Shown one piece after another: positions 47,521 to 57,597 of a DNA stretch of 64,000 nt. The DNA is from Ancylostoma caninum (Eukaryota; Nematoda; Chromadorea; Rhabditida; Ancylostomatidae): contig JBAJFG010000107.1 of the NCBI GenBank assembly GCA_037903475.1, positions 434,001-498,000 of the forward strand, written 5' to 3'. A program made the position numbers and the translations under genes. The first letter of the stretch is position 1; every line of letters begins with the position of its first letter. The notes below the pieces were generated by a model, which was not told where the DNA came from, searched no databases, and saw nothing but the letters and a program-made list of their open reading frames with translations.

Positions 47521-49279
47521 ATGGCTTCCTGTTTCCGAATAATCAAATTTCCGACTACGATGTAGAACTACTGGTTAAATTTTAACAGTCGATCAAATAG
47601 TCAATTCTGAGCATACTGAAAAGTACGAAGAGGCTCATGTAACGTTTCAAAAAACAACTGGTTAACAGATGATTTTTCCTGGAGGTTCATCGGTGAGCTA
47701 CAGAGGAGAGAAGGCGAGTCTTCGTTAAATAAAATCAGAAGCTCGTCAACGAATGAAGCCGTAAGTTCTCATTCAATCGATATAGTGGCAGTTCCCGATC
47801 GACACTGGCTTCAGTGTTGACTGAGGTTGAAAAACCGCAACTGGATATTGCGTCACAGCGATGTGGTGCTTCTACGTACTAGCATAAAATAAATTTCCTT
47901 GTCAACATGTACGCCTTGTCTGAAACATGAGGAAGAATAGCGAGTCATCTAGAAATATTTGAAGATCTTACGATAATCCTATTTGGAAAAAAAATCAATT
48001 CTAGACAAAGATTCCTTTGATTCCGAAGACACTGCCTGTAGAAAATGGTCCAAATTCAAAGGTGAGGGATCAGTAATGCTACCTACGTACAATAGGTTTG
48101 GCTGTGTCCAATACGACAAATGCAACACATATGCGTTAAATATATCACAAAGTCTGCACCTATACCCCGTTTGAGTACTGGGCTGGGATCCATGAAAGGA
48201 TTACCAAGCAAACCATCGATGGTCAACGTGACTAGTTATCGTATAGACTACGTAATGCTAGGATATGCAGGAAGGGAAAGTTGGTTTGTTAGCCTGGTTT
48301 TGCCTGGTTATGCGTTCATGAATTCTAGCCCTGGACAACCATGAGTTTTGGTCACGGGATTGCTTCCACTCGAATAAGCATCCGTCTACTTGATCAAAAT
48401 TATTAGATCACTACGGGACGGGGGGGGGGGAGAGGGTAAGAAGGAACTATACTGTCCGAATAACAAAAATAAAGCTACCAACCAATGATATCAGATTCGA
48501 GCGAGTAGAAACCGACATTTAAGAAATAATAGTAAAAATAAGAACGATGACAAGCTGGTAAAGACGCTTTGTCTTTTTCTTGTTGAGCACCTTACAAGAT
48601 TTAGGCAGCTACCTTTCTATCCGGGATATGTAGCTTGGGAAACTGCTGCGGATCTCCACATTTTCTTTCTTTCCAAAACGAATTCCCCAACCAGGAAAGT
48701 CTCCGCAAAAAATAGGCTTTTGAGAATGACTTCCAACAAATTACTCTCCCAGCAGATCCTCGCTCTTGAGGAAATGTGGCTCGCAAGAGGGAAGACAAGA
48801 GGGAGAAAGGTAGAGTGAAGGGGTAGAGGTTGGAAAGGACGTGAAAACTAGACATATTGATCAAGTTGAAATCGAGTCTTGAACAGTTTAAATTTTGAGT
48901 CATTCGAATTGATAACTATTCAAGAACGACAAAAAGTGAGCCACTAGAAGAATCTATTATTCGAAATACTCTAATTGGGTCAAATGTGAACTGATTATCT
49001 AAATTATCTGCCAACAAGCATAAATGCAAAGAATTCGAAAAGAAAAATCACATTAGTGGAAGATTAGAGAATAGGCAAAGTTATTAAAAACGCACTTGGA
49101 AAGAGGAGTTTTAACTCTATAAATTTACCAAAACTCTAAAATATTCAAAAGGCTTTGGTTGTTTTAACTTCAACTAGTTGCACGTTGTCCTCTAATCCGG
49201 GCACTCTTGCAATTTTTCGAATAGATTTAGAATCACATTATTAAAAAAGGAGTATTGCATAGAATAAAGCCGTATGTGT

Positions 49280-49700
49280 AGGCTAGGATTCTTGTATCCT
49301 ATTTTCTTGCAGGAATTCCTCTAATTCTCCCCCTTTCTCTCTCTCTTCGTCTCCCTTTCCCCTTTCTCTTTCTGCTCCTCGCCTCCCCCCCCCCCCTTCC
49401 TCGCTCGCCTCCTCGTCCACCGTCACAGGTATGCACCGATGTAAGCTAGCAATACGGAATTCTCCGCGGCCAGCACGTTGCGAATCGTGTCGTCTTTGTC
49501 GCCGAGCGCTCTCCATGGCCGAGTCTCACACTCATCGCTGTGGTCAAACAGATCATCGCGAATACATCGTTTTTGAATCGTGGACGGCTAAATTTGGAAA
49601 CACATAGATTGGCGCGCAAGGGGCGGCGGCGCGAGAGAGTAGGTGCGGCCGGAGAAGCAGAGCGGAGAAAGGAACTCTCGGAAAAAGAGTTAGGAAAAAG
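49280..49700. promoter_or_regulatory. GC-rich island 11 with long pyrimidine tract
   Basis: The plus strand at 49318-49420 is about 100 bases of almost pure C/T, followed by a CpG-rich part. It overlaps the minus-strand candidate exon at 49427-49516. Confidence 0.35.
49427..49516 (-). CDS. Candidate first exon inside a GC-rich island
   Basis: On the minus strand an ATG in good context (GGCCATGGAG) starts 30 codons, MESARRQRRHDSQ to SLHRCIP, ending at a CCT/GTGACG donor in phase 0. The exon is Arg-rich and lies in a GC-rich island, so both promoter and first exon are plausible. The same bases on the plus strand hold a long pyrimidine tract ending CACAG, which could instead be a splice acceptor for the other direction. 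Confidence 0.3.
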
Positions 49701-50482
49701 CCGTTTGGCTCTCTGTAGCTGCTGTGAAAATCCAGCAAGTGCATTATGTATGCAGGAATACCCTATTCGCTAGGAACAAAAGGAACAGCGTCTTTCAGTG
49801 TTCTGGAGCTGCGATATTCGTTTGTTTCGCTTCTACTTTTCTGCAGAGATGTCCGAAATACATGCTAGCGAGGAATTCTCCGTAGATAGATTACAGAACT
49901 CATACCCGAGCATTTAGAACTGGGTAGACGGCAGGAACGCATCAGAAAACGCAACAATTCATCAAATTTTCAATGGATCTCAAGAACTCACTCTCTTAAA
50001 GTATCTGTCGGAGCAAAAATATTTGTTCGTAGAGAATAATTGTTATTTATTTTATTTTCATCAGGTTATACGTCAGATAAACGCGCTAATCATCAGAAGC
50101 GAGCAAAACACAACCAAAGCCAGAAAAAAAGCTGTAACTAAACAGTAAAAGCCAACACGTGCATTAAAATTCAATGGCCGAAACATGATGTATCCATAAA
50201 AGATTTTCAGGGTGTAACAATGGAAAAAGTCCCAAAAATTGACCGTTTTTGCACCCGGATATGTGTTTACTCACTAAGGTTCACTATATATTTGAGCTGA
50301 TTATTCGTCATAAAAGCCAACAGCCGGATCGTAAGATTTTAAGAGGATATAATCCTTCCAATTGTCAAATTTTTTTAAACTCCAAAATGAGCATACTACT
50401 ACAGCCTACTGCAAATGTAATGAGTCTATTAATTGATAGTTGAAAGCAGATCCATCAAATGATTGGTGCATAATCACACTAA

Positions 50483-50602
50483 ACTTTCGTACTTCCTAGG
50501 AACTTATCAAGTTAAAATTCAAATAATGAAGCAGTCAGGAACACTCCTGACTGCTTCATTATTTGAATTTTGACTTGATAAGTTCCTAGGAAAAACGAAA
50601 GT
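50483..50602. repeat. Near-perfect 58-bp inverted repeat with 4-base loop
   Basis: Arms 50483-50540 and 50545-50602 match at 55 of 58 positions around loop ACAC. RNA from either strand would form one long hairpin. It could be a very small foldback element or a hairpin-RNA locus. Confidence 0.85.
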
Positions 50603-52340
50603 GCCTCATTGGAAGAAGCTGAACCGATGCACATAAACTATGATAGTATGTCGTCCACGGTAGAAAACCGAGCCCGTTCTTCTTTTGTACAGTGCATGGC
50701 ATAACATTTAACTAATAAAGATGAGTTAAAAACAAAAAAAAAGCAAAAAATCTCTGAGCAGCTGGTGTACGCATCAATGACTCATACTAACTTTCACAGC
50801 ATGAACAGCAAAAACAAGCAGCAGTGAAAAAAAAAACTGTCGCAAAAGATCGTAGCAGGTGTACCAACATCACGGGGAATAGGAATGATAACCACTTCGA
50901 GAGTCCTTGGTGCACATTTGAGTCCCTACAAAACTCAAAGCCTCACATTATTGGGGCTCAAACCCACAAACACTGGAAAACCTACGAATTGTAGTCTGTT
51001 TATGACTAATTGAAATCCATTGTTGTTACTTGTTGAATAGAAAATGAGAAGGAGACATGAAAACACGAGACGTCCTACTATACACCTACGTAGGCCTTAT
51101 TATGTGGATAATGATGAGGAAAAATAAAGGGCTTAGGATGGAAAAAGAGCAAAAATAAGAGGGAAAAAGAGATAACAAGGCGACGTTCTACTATGATAAA
51201 ATCCATAGTGCGTAAAATTCCTCTTTATTTAGTGCAGCTTTGTCCAAAGGAGAGGAGTACTACGCGTAACTGAAGATGCTATAAGATGTACTTCATTAAG
51301 CATACATAGGTGAGAGGATGACAGAGACCAGTGGGGACAAGAAAATGTACGGCTCGCGCAGCAGTGGTTTAATTGGCCTTGCAACATGTGCAGGAATCAG
51401 CATAGAGTCTCATTTGCTTCAGCCGCAATTTAGGTACAAGCTTTATAAAAACAAAACTTTGCAAGTTTAAATGACCAGAACCTACCGGCGCATAAAACTT
51501 GATCTAGAAACTTTTCCGTTCTTTTATTTTCATGTTATTTGATTGTTGTTCTGCTGCATGCTTCATTTCTAATGGATAGGTCAGCAAAAAATGTAACTCA
51601 ATGAAAAAAATGAATATTCTGATGAGTGCGCAACATAAACGCATTCCGAATAACATAATACGTCGAGCACGAACTCTACGGGCATTTCTCCTCACTTGAT
51701 GTCATCCTCTCCTCATTTGCTGCCATGCTCCTTTAAATTGCGGTTAGGAGGGGAGAAGCTTTAGCACCAAATGCGGACGATCGTAGCATGTGGGAGGGGG
51801 AGGAGGACGGATACATGGCTTAAGTTTTGAACTCGACAAACTAAGCTGCTCCTACGGCAGTCCTGCTGCATAGTTTTCAGAGGTGCATTTAAAGCGGAAT
51901 AAATATCAAATAAAGCCGAAACATTCGATAAATCTTCCAGAAGTCAATTGAAAAAATCGAATATCCCAAAAATTGGAGCGCTAGAACCCTTTTCATTCCT
52001 ATCATTGCGAAACCTGCTCTTTTAAGCACTCAAATTTTCGACTTGTTTGGAATCGAATTTTTGAATTCGAATACATCCAACAGGCCATCTAGTCCTAACC
52101 ATCATGGATAAGTTATTTGGTCCTAACCATCCCTTGGAAGCACAGTCCCGTGATCGCCTCCCATGAGGGAAGTGAACCAAAAGATTGTCTTCAAAACTCT
52201 GAAGGGAATGGCTAACCTATAAAAGTGCAATTAAATGTAGAGCTAATAGAAAGAACATGCTATCAAAATTAACCACTGCAGTAAGTACAATTGTCCCTGG
52301 TGTAGCAGCTACTTAACATAGTCAAATCTACCCTACATAC
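50603..52340. other. Non-coding stretch
   Basis: A minus-strand ATG at 51690 (MPVEFVLDVLCYSEC) is possible as a start but unsupported; otherwise empty apart from the TTCGAA repeat. Confidence 0.35.
52030..52079. repeat. TTCGAA-rich dispersed repeat
   Basis: CAAATTTTCGACTTGTTTGG then AATTCGAATACATCC; aligns closely with 5262-5326. Confidence 0.6.
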
Positions 52341-52385
52341 CAGTCTGGCAGCTGGATTCCAGAGTGAAACGTTTATTCCTCCCAT
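52341..52385 (-). CDS. Candidate short first exon
   Basis: ATG followed by 15 codons (MGGINVSLWNPAARL) and a strong donor CTG/GTATGT in phase 0, on the minus strand. It could be an alternative 5' exon of the minus-strand gene further left. There is no support beyond start, frame and donor. Confidence 0.25.
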
Positions 52386-53346
52386 GATTTCACTTCCTCT
52401 TGAATTTCTTTCTTTCCAATCCAAATAAAAATCCACTCCGTTCTTCAATTTTCAGTTTTTTTTGTTCAATCCAATTCGTTTTAGTTCCCTTACACAACGG
52501 AACAACTCCGTAGAATGCATGCGCATTAGGGCTGATGTACGAAAAGTACGAGTTTGCCCACCATATTTCTCTCAAAACAACGTTTCGTAGAATAGCAGCT
52601 GTTTACAAGATAAAGTACTATTGAGCAGGGTGCAATAACGGTCAATAAGCTACGCGGCGAATGTGCAGAGGAATTTTCGACCAATTTTCGATGCTATCTG
52701 AATAAATAGGCGTCAAAAAAATATGGAGAGCCCCGCAGCGCAAATGGAAACACATCTGCTCAAAGTACTCTCACGAGGCACCTGGTTATTTATTTCATGA
52801 AAAACCAGCCTACTTCTGAGCGTCACAGCACGAACCAGTTTGCGATGGTCATAAAAAAATAGCGGAAAAAATGCACGCTGAGGCTGGCACGTAGTGCTGA
52901 ATCGCGGGTACGGTGGATCGAGAGAGTTTGGTGGGCTATGGAGTTCCTGGATACATTTGCGGATGGCATGTTCTCATGAAAGGAAGGGAGTCTTCGAGGA
53001 ATAGTGAGAATGCACAAGTGTACCAAATTCTCACACAACCTTTATCGAAAATTTAACTGCAAGAACTAAAAAAATCCAAGAGCATCCAGATGTACGCATT
53101 CACGGAAGAAGACCTTTCAGAGAAGAACCTTCGCTTACGTTTTTTGTGTTTAGAGGGGAAGAGGCGAGGAGAGGAGTGGCGGGAGAGTAGAAAAATCCTT
53201 CGCTCAATTTACTCTCCACTTGAGGTAAGGTAATCTCGTTCGTCTACACCTAACTCGTTTCCGGCTTCTTTCGCTCTAAAAAGTAACTAAACAGGAAATA
53301 TAGCAGAAATTGTCCTAGCATTCGCCGAAAAATCTGTCTTGGCTTC
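52386..53346. other. Non-coding flank of the RTE insertion
   Basis: A stop-poor minus-strand frame at 52823-53038 is the only feature and cannot be supported. Confidence 0.35.
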
Positions 53347-53359
53347 CTCCGCAGTGAAT
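53347..53359. repeat. Target-site duplication, 3' side of RTE
   Basis: CTCCGCAGTGAAT, identical to the copy at 56777-56789, directly beside the last element bases after the ORF stop. Confidence 0.9.
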
Positions 53360-53367
53360 CACCTTGA

Positions 53368-56211
53368 TCACCTTGACTCCCGTTGATCTTCGGATGTACC
53401 GAGCGGGCGCCAGCAATCCTTCCATTTGTCCCTCTCGCGAGCCAGAGTTGTCCAGTGGATTCTGTCCGTTCGAGGGACACGAAGAGCATTATATCTTTCC
53501 TTGAAGGACTTCGTGAAGAAGTCTGACCATCGGGTCGGTGGTCTTCCTGTCGTGCGCTTAACGTCCCGTGGAGTCCAGTCGCTGACGGCTCTTGTCCAAC
53601 GGTGGTCGTTAAGACGCATCACGTGTCCGGCCCACCTGATCTTACTCAACTTGGCGTAAGCGGCAGCGTCCCTGATCTTCGACTGTTCACGAAGGGTGGA
53701 ACTCCGTATTCCAGCCCTCACTTGTGTGAGGCGGGTTATTCCTAGCATCACCCTCTCGATGGAGCGTTCGATGACGTTGACCGCATTCTCATCCTGCTTG
53801 CGTAACGCCCAGGTTTCCGAGGCGTACGTCAAAGCAGGGAGAACCGTTGTATTGAAGAGGTGGGCACGGAGCCTGGTGTTCTTCGTCTTCTTCACTACGT
53901 CCTCGATGCTCTTGTAGGCTCCCCAAGCCGCTCGCTTCCTCCTGCCCAGCTCTGGAGCGAGATCGTTCATCATGTTGACTTCCCGACCTAGATATACGTA
54001 GCTGGAGCATTCGGATATGGTCGTTCCGTTGAGCGAGAATGGGGCATCCGGGACCCATCCGTTCCTCATGAACATCGTCTTCGTCAGGTTCAGTTGGAGA
54101 CCGATCTTTCCACACGCGTCGTCAAAGTCGGCCAGCATCCGTTCCGCTTCGCCGATAGTTGGTGTTATAAGGACGATGTCGTCAGCGAAGCGAAGGTGGT
54201 TAAGTCGCCGGCCATCAACTTGCACTCCCATGCAATCCCATTCCAGTCTTCGCATGACGTCTTCGAGAGTGGCGCTGAATAGTTTTGGCGACACGGTGTC
54301 GCCTTGTCGAACCCCTCTCTTGACGTCGATAGTGATGTCGTCGTAGAATGGAGAAATCCTGGTCGTGAAGTTGCTGTAGAGCTCACGAAATATCTTGATG
54401 TACTGAGTAGGTATGCCCTGGTTGCCCAGGGCTTTGAGGACCGCCTCTGTCTCCACAGAGTCGAAGGCTTTCTTCAAATCGATGAACGTGAGACAGAGAG
54501 GCATCTTATACTCTCGCGATACTTCAATGAGTCTAGTGACCGTATGTATGTGATCGATCGTACTGAATCCTTTTCGAAACCCTGCTTGCTCGCACGGCTG
54601 TCCTTCATCTAATGTCCTTTCGATCCTATTTAGAATCACTCGAGTGAAAAGCTTGTAGATGACGGACAACAGACAGATGGGGCGATAATTGCCGATGTCC
54701 TGTGGGTCTCCCTTCTTGTACAGCAGCACGGTCCTGCTGGTCTTCCATTGGTTCGGTACCTTGCATTCCGACAGGTACCGCGTGAAGAGCCTAGCCAAGG
54801 TGGTGATAAGAACTGGCGGTAGGTTCTTCAGATGTTCCGGTCGAATCCTGTCGGGGCCCGGTGCTGTACGATTCTTCACCGACTTGATGGCATGTCGGAC
54901 TTCGGAAGGGAGAACTGATGGGACAACGTATCCATCCTCCCTTGGGTGATATTGGGGGAGATGGACGTGGCTATCGAAGAGATCCGAGTAGAAGTCGTGG
55001 ATGACCTTCTCCATTACCCGTCTTGATGAAGAAATTGTTCCTTCTGGGCGCCGGAGGGCGGTCATCTTGGTCTTACGATTGGCGAAGTCACGGCGGGCGT
55101 TGCGAATGCTTCTTCCTGCCTCTGCGGCTTCGGCCAATACTGCTGCTCGTCTCTCTTTAAGGTCTTCTTTTATCGCTTCTCTGCACCGTTTTGCGAGCTC
55201 GGACGTCAGTTGGTAGTTGCCTGCGGCTCTCGCGACTCCGCGCTGGCGTATCAGCTCGAGGGTCTCGTAAGACAGTCGTCTTTTGGTGGATCTTGAGCCC
55301 TCGGCTCTCCTTGCGCTGTCGCAGAGATGTTGAACAAGCCGATCGTATTCTTCGTCGATGTTGTCGACAACGGCATCTTCCCAAAAGCCGGCTAACGAAG
55401 TGAAGAGATCCCAATTGATGACGGATTTGGGAGCCCTCTTCTTGAACTTCGCGGCTTTCTCTCCTTTGCGCGAGAAGAAGAATCTTGCACGAAGGAGGCG
55501 ATGGTCTGATCCGGTGTAGAACTTCGGTACAACACCGACGTCGGTCAGGCAGAACCTTCGATTGACGATGATGTGGTCAATTTCATTATGGTACTCTCCA
55601 CCGGGTGACTCCCACGTCCACCGTAGGGAGGTTGGCTTCTGAAACTGTGAGTTACCATGGATGGTCTTCGTCGTCATGATGAACTCAGACAGCCTCTCTC
55701 CCTGTTCGTTCCACTGTAGGCCGTGGGTACCGATGTGAAGTTCCTCAGGCGTTCTCCTAGGGCCAATCTTGGCGTTGAAGTCGCCAACAATGACCTTGTA
55801 GAAAGTGTGGTCTTCCCTGTAGAACTTCTCCAAGTCCATGTAGAAGGCCTCGATTTCTTCATCGTCGTAGCTGGATGTTGGAGCATAGGCGACGAAGATT
55901 GTCAAGGCCGGTATTGATCCACATCTTCTCAGTCGCAAACGTCCGATTCGGGTTGTTAGCTGTTCGAACGAATCGATGTTCATGGCCAAGTTCGTGTTGA
56001 CGAGGACACCGACTCCACCAACTCCTCTACTGTCGCAGGTTCCAAGGAACAGTTCTTCTCCAGTGTCGAAGGTGGCGTTCAGTGGCCGGTGTCTCCTCGT
56101 CTCGGTCAGTCCGATGACGTCGTACCTGATCTTCCTGGCCTGCATCATCAAATCCTCGATAGAAGCCTCCGATGCAAGCGTGCGTGCGTTGAAGGTACAG
56201 ATCGTCATCAT
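53368..56211 (-). CDS. RTE retrotransposon endonuclease/reverse transcriptase polyprotein
   Basis: A single ORF of 947 residues from the first ATG at 56211; the frame is open 17 codons further upstream but has no earlier ATG. Residues 1 to about 245 form an APE-like endonuclease with FNARTL (Asn8), LTETRR (Glu37), GDFNAKIG (Asp144, Asn146), EIDHI (Asp212, His213) and SDHRLL (Asp236, His237), so all catalytic positions are present. Residues about 490 to 760 form the reverse transcriptase, with KGDPQDIGNYRPI, FIDLKKAFD (Asp578), VRQGDTVSP and the catalytic FADD box (Asp677, Asp678). A C-terminal region with WAGHVMRLNDHRW follows. The enzyme nicks target DNA and copies its own RNA there. There is no RNase H, protease or gag ORF, as usual for RTE. 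Codon and GC content are richer than in the flanks. Confidence 0.95.
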   Translation of the reverse strand: MMTICTFNARTLASEASIEDLMMQARKIRYDVIGLTETRRHRPLNATFDTGEELFLGTCDSRGVGGVGVLVNTNLAMNIDSFEQLTTRIGRLRLRRCGSIPALTIFVAYAPTSSYDDEEIEAFYMDLEKFYREDHTFYKVIVGDFNAKIGPRRTPEELHIGTHGLQWNEQGERLSEFIMTTKTIHGNSQFQKPTSLRWTWESPGGEYHNEIDHIIVNRRFCLTDVGVVPKFYTGSDHRLLRARFFFSRKGEKAAKFKKRAPKSVINWDLFTSLAGFWEDAVVDNIDEEYDRLVQHLCDSARRAEGSRSTKRRLSYETLELIRQRGVARAAGNYQLTSELAKRCREAIKEDLKERRAAVLAEAAEAGRSIRNARRDFANRKTKMTALRRPEGTISSSRRVMEKVIHDFYSDLFDSHVHLPQYHPREDGYVVPSVLPSEVRHAIKSVKNRTAPGPDRIRPEHLKNLPPVLITTLARLFTRYLSECKVPNQWKTSRTVLLYKKGDPQDIGNYRPICLLSVIYKLFTRVILNRIERTLDEGQPCEQAGFRKGFSTIDHIHTVTRLIEVSREYKMPLCLTFIDLKKAFDSVETEAVLKALGNQGIPTQYIKIFRELYSNFTTRISPFYDDITIDVKRGVRQGDTVSPKLFSATLEDVMRRLEWDCMGVQVDGRRLNHLRFADDIVLITPTIGEAERMLADFDDACGKIGLQLNLTKTMFMRNGWVPDAPFSLNGTTISECSSYVYLGREVNMMNDLAPELGRRKRAAWGAYKSIEDVVKKTKNTRLRAHLFNTTVLPALTYASETWALRKQDENAVNVIERSIERVMLGITRLTQVRAGIRSSTLREQSKIRDAAAYAKLSKIRWAGHVMRLNDHRWTRAVSDWTPRDVKRTTGRPPTRWSDFFTKSFKERYNALRVPRTDRIHWTTLARERDKWKDCWRPLGTSEDQRESR

Positions 56212-56721
56212 AGTCCTTCTGGTTTTAGGCAGCCTAGATAACCCCTCGGACCTCGTCCTCACTGGCGCCGCCGTACCAGTGACTCTTCCGAGATCAGGGG
56301 AACACTCTTTATTATTGCTGTGTCGAGCTTTAAGAAAAAGAAAACCCTTAGGAGATAGCTTGCTGGGCTCTATTCCCCCGCGGGTAGCTAGGGTAGGATT
56401 TCACCGGGAAGTTAGCCGGGCTTCCCGGGAGTGGACGATGGAGCTTATTTGTTGGAGGCGACTCCGAACCGCCTCCCTTGTACCTCCCAGTCACTTGAAT
56501 GCAGGGCTTTTGGTCGGATAGATGTGCAGGATACAATCTGCAGACACGCAAGTACACTCACGCACGCATGCATGAACACACCCACGCGCTGGCAGAAGGT
56601 ATGGATCGTTCCGACACTGCAGAAACAGGGAGTCCATCCCCTGAATCCACCCGCGTCTCAGGGCAGGCACAAGGTCGCGTGTGGTCCGCGATTAGCCCCC
56701 TATCCGCCACCTGGGGACGCG
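56212..56721 (-). other. RTE 5' leader (untranslated region)
   Basis: GC-rich leader between the 5' structured segment and the first ATG of the RTE ORF. Short ORFs on both strands cross it, but none has a recognisable domain. It probably acts as internal promoter and 5' UTR, which is inferred from RTE organisation rather than seen. Confidence 0.5.
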
Positions 56722-56776
56722 CCACGTAGCCTCGCGACTAACCGGCTGGGATCCCTCTTATGAGGGAGATCCGTGG
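56722..56776 (-). ncRNA. Compact three-way-junction fold at the RTE RNA 5' end
   Basis: The first 55 bases of the element, read on the minus strand, can fold into a tight three-way junction. CCACG at the 5' end pairs with CGTGG at 56722-56726. A hairpin with stem GGAT..CCCTC/GAGGGATCC and loop ATAA sits inside it. A second 4-bp stem AGCC/GGCT closes a 12-base loop. Only about three junction bases stay unpaired. Some RTE and related elements carry self-cleaving HDV-like ribozymes at this position. I do not see the full HDV double-pseudoknot pattern, nor a hammerhead core, so function is unknown. Confidence 0.4.
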
Positions 56777-56789
56777 CTCCGCAGTGAAT
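56777..56789. repeat. Target-site duplication, 5' side of RTE
   Basis: CTCCGCAGTGAAT, identical to 53347-53359. The bases just outside the pair differ, so the match is exactly 13 bp. Confidence 0.9.
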
Positions 56790-57291
56790 ACCAGGAAATA
56801 ATTTACACGTTTCTGGAAAGGCTTCGGTTTACCCTTTCGTATGAGGTGGTTGCTTGCTCTATTTGCATCAGCCAATAGCTGTTGTCAATTTCTGTGTTAC
56901 ACAACGTTCATCGAATTTTACCATGGAATCTCGTCCCTCTTGGGTTAGTGAGAAGGTTACCAGATCTGGGAATGTCTATGGACACCTTAGGTAAACAATC
57001 AAACATTGCCCTCACATGGGAACATACTATGATAAAGTTAGGGTTAGCCAAACTTCTTAAAGATATGCAATAGTGTCGCTTATCCTTCCATAAATCAAAG
57101 CGACGAGTATGAAGAAAAACTCGTGTACACAGCTCGTGGAGAAAATTAGAGATTTTTCGAGATTACCTAAAAAATGCCATAGCTTGAGGAGAACAAAAAT
57201 CAGTTGAACAGGTGGACCAAATAAATTTGTGAGTCGGATATCTGCAGAAAATACAGAAAATCCATGCGAAATAAAGGAGATCTCATAATAA

Positions 57292-57597
57292 CACGAAGAA
57301 CAGCAGAGGAGACTTCGTACATTTGAAGCAAGAACCGTATCCCAAGAACAACTTATGAAATTCTTCAGAATAAACAGTCGAGATAGACTGATAATACGAA
57401 AAATTGAGATTGAGAGGCACATGAAAACAAAATTGGTCACAGATTTACAAGCAAATGTAGAAGAGGAAAAGATGCAGCATATGAATAACCTGCAACCTCA
57501 GTGGAAACAGTTCTCTAAAAAGAAGGAAGTATTTCGTCAGAGAGAAAAATCGTTGCGCAGTGCATTCATTCAAGCGACGACGAAGCGGGCAGTGTGA
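57292..57597 (+). CDS. Coiled-coil-like ORF, exon or decayed gene
   Basis: An open frame from just after a TAA at 57289 to a TGA at 57595 encodes about 101 residues rich in Lys, Glu, Gln and Arg: HEEQQRRLRTFEART, then KIEIERHMKTKLVTDLQ, then VEEEKMQHMNN. The heptad-like charge pattern is that of a coiled coil. The first ATG is at 57355, but the frame before it reads equally well, so an upstream exon joined at AACAG is likely. No partner exon was found, so this may be a pseudogene fragment. Confidence 0.35.
   Translation, partial: HEEQQRRLRTFEARTVSQEQLMKFFRINSRDRLIIRKIEIERHMKTKLVTDLQANVEEEKMQHMNNLQPQWKQFSKKKEVFRQREKSLRSAFIQATTKRAV

Larger units (their letters stand above)
45341..49279. other. 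Non-coding stretch
   Basis: Holds island 10 and two repeats at 47.3-47.5 kb. TACGTCCGCCACTGATAC at 46792 recalls one end of the CAGTG element family. Confidence 0.35.
53360..56776 (-). mobile_element. Full-length RTE-type non-LTR retrotransposon
   Basis: This element is bounded on both sides by the 13-bp direct repeat CTCCGCAGTGAAT, the target-site duplication expected from target-primed reverse transcription. Read on the minus strand it has a leader of about 565 bases, a single ORF encoding an AP-type endonuclease and a reverse transcriptase, and only eight bases (TCAAGGTG) after the stop codon. Such a short 3' end, made of GTGATCAAGGTG-like units and lacking a poly(A) tail, is typical of the RTE clade. 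The length of about 3.4 kb also fits. No frameshift or internal stop is seen, so this may be a recent and possibly active copy. The exact 5' boundary is inferred from the duplication. Confidence 0.93.

Noticed and set aside
53426..56521. Plus-strand and other-frame ORFs across the RTE element
   Set aside because: Shadows of the single minus-strand RTE ORF.
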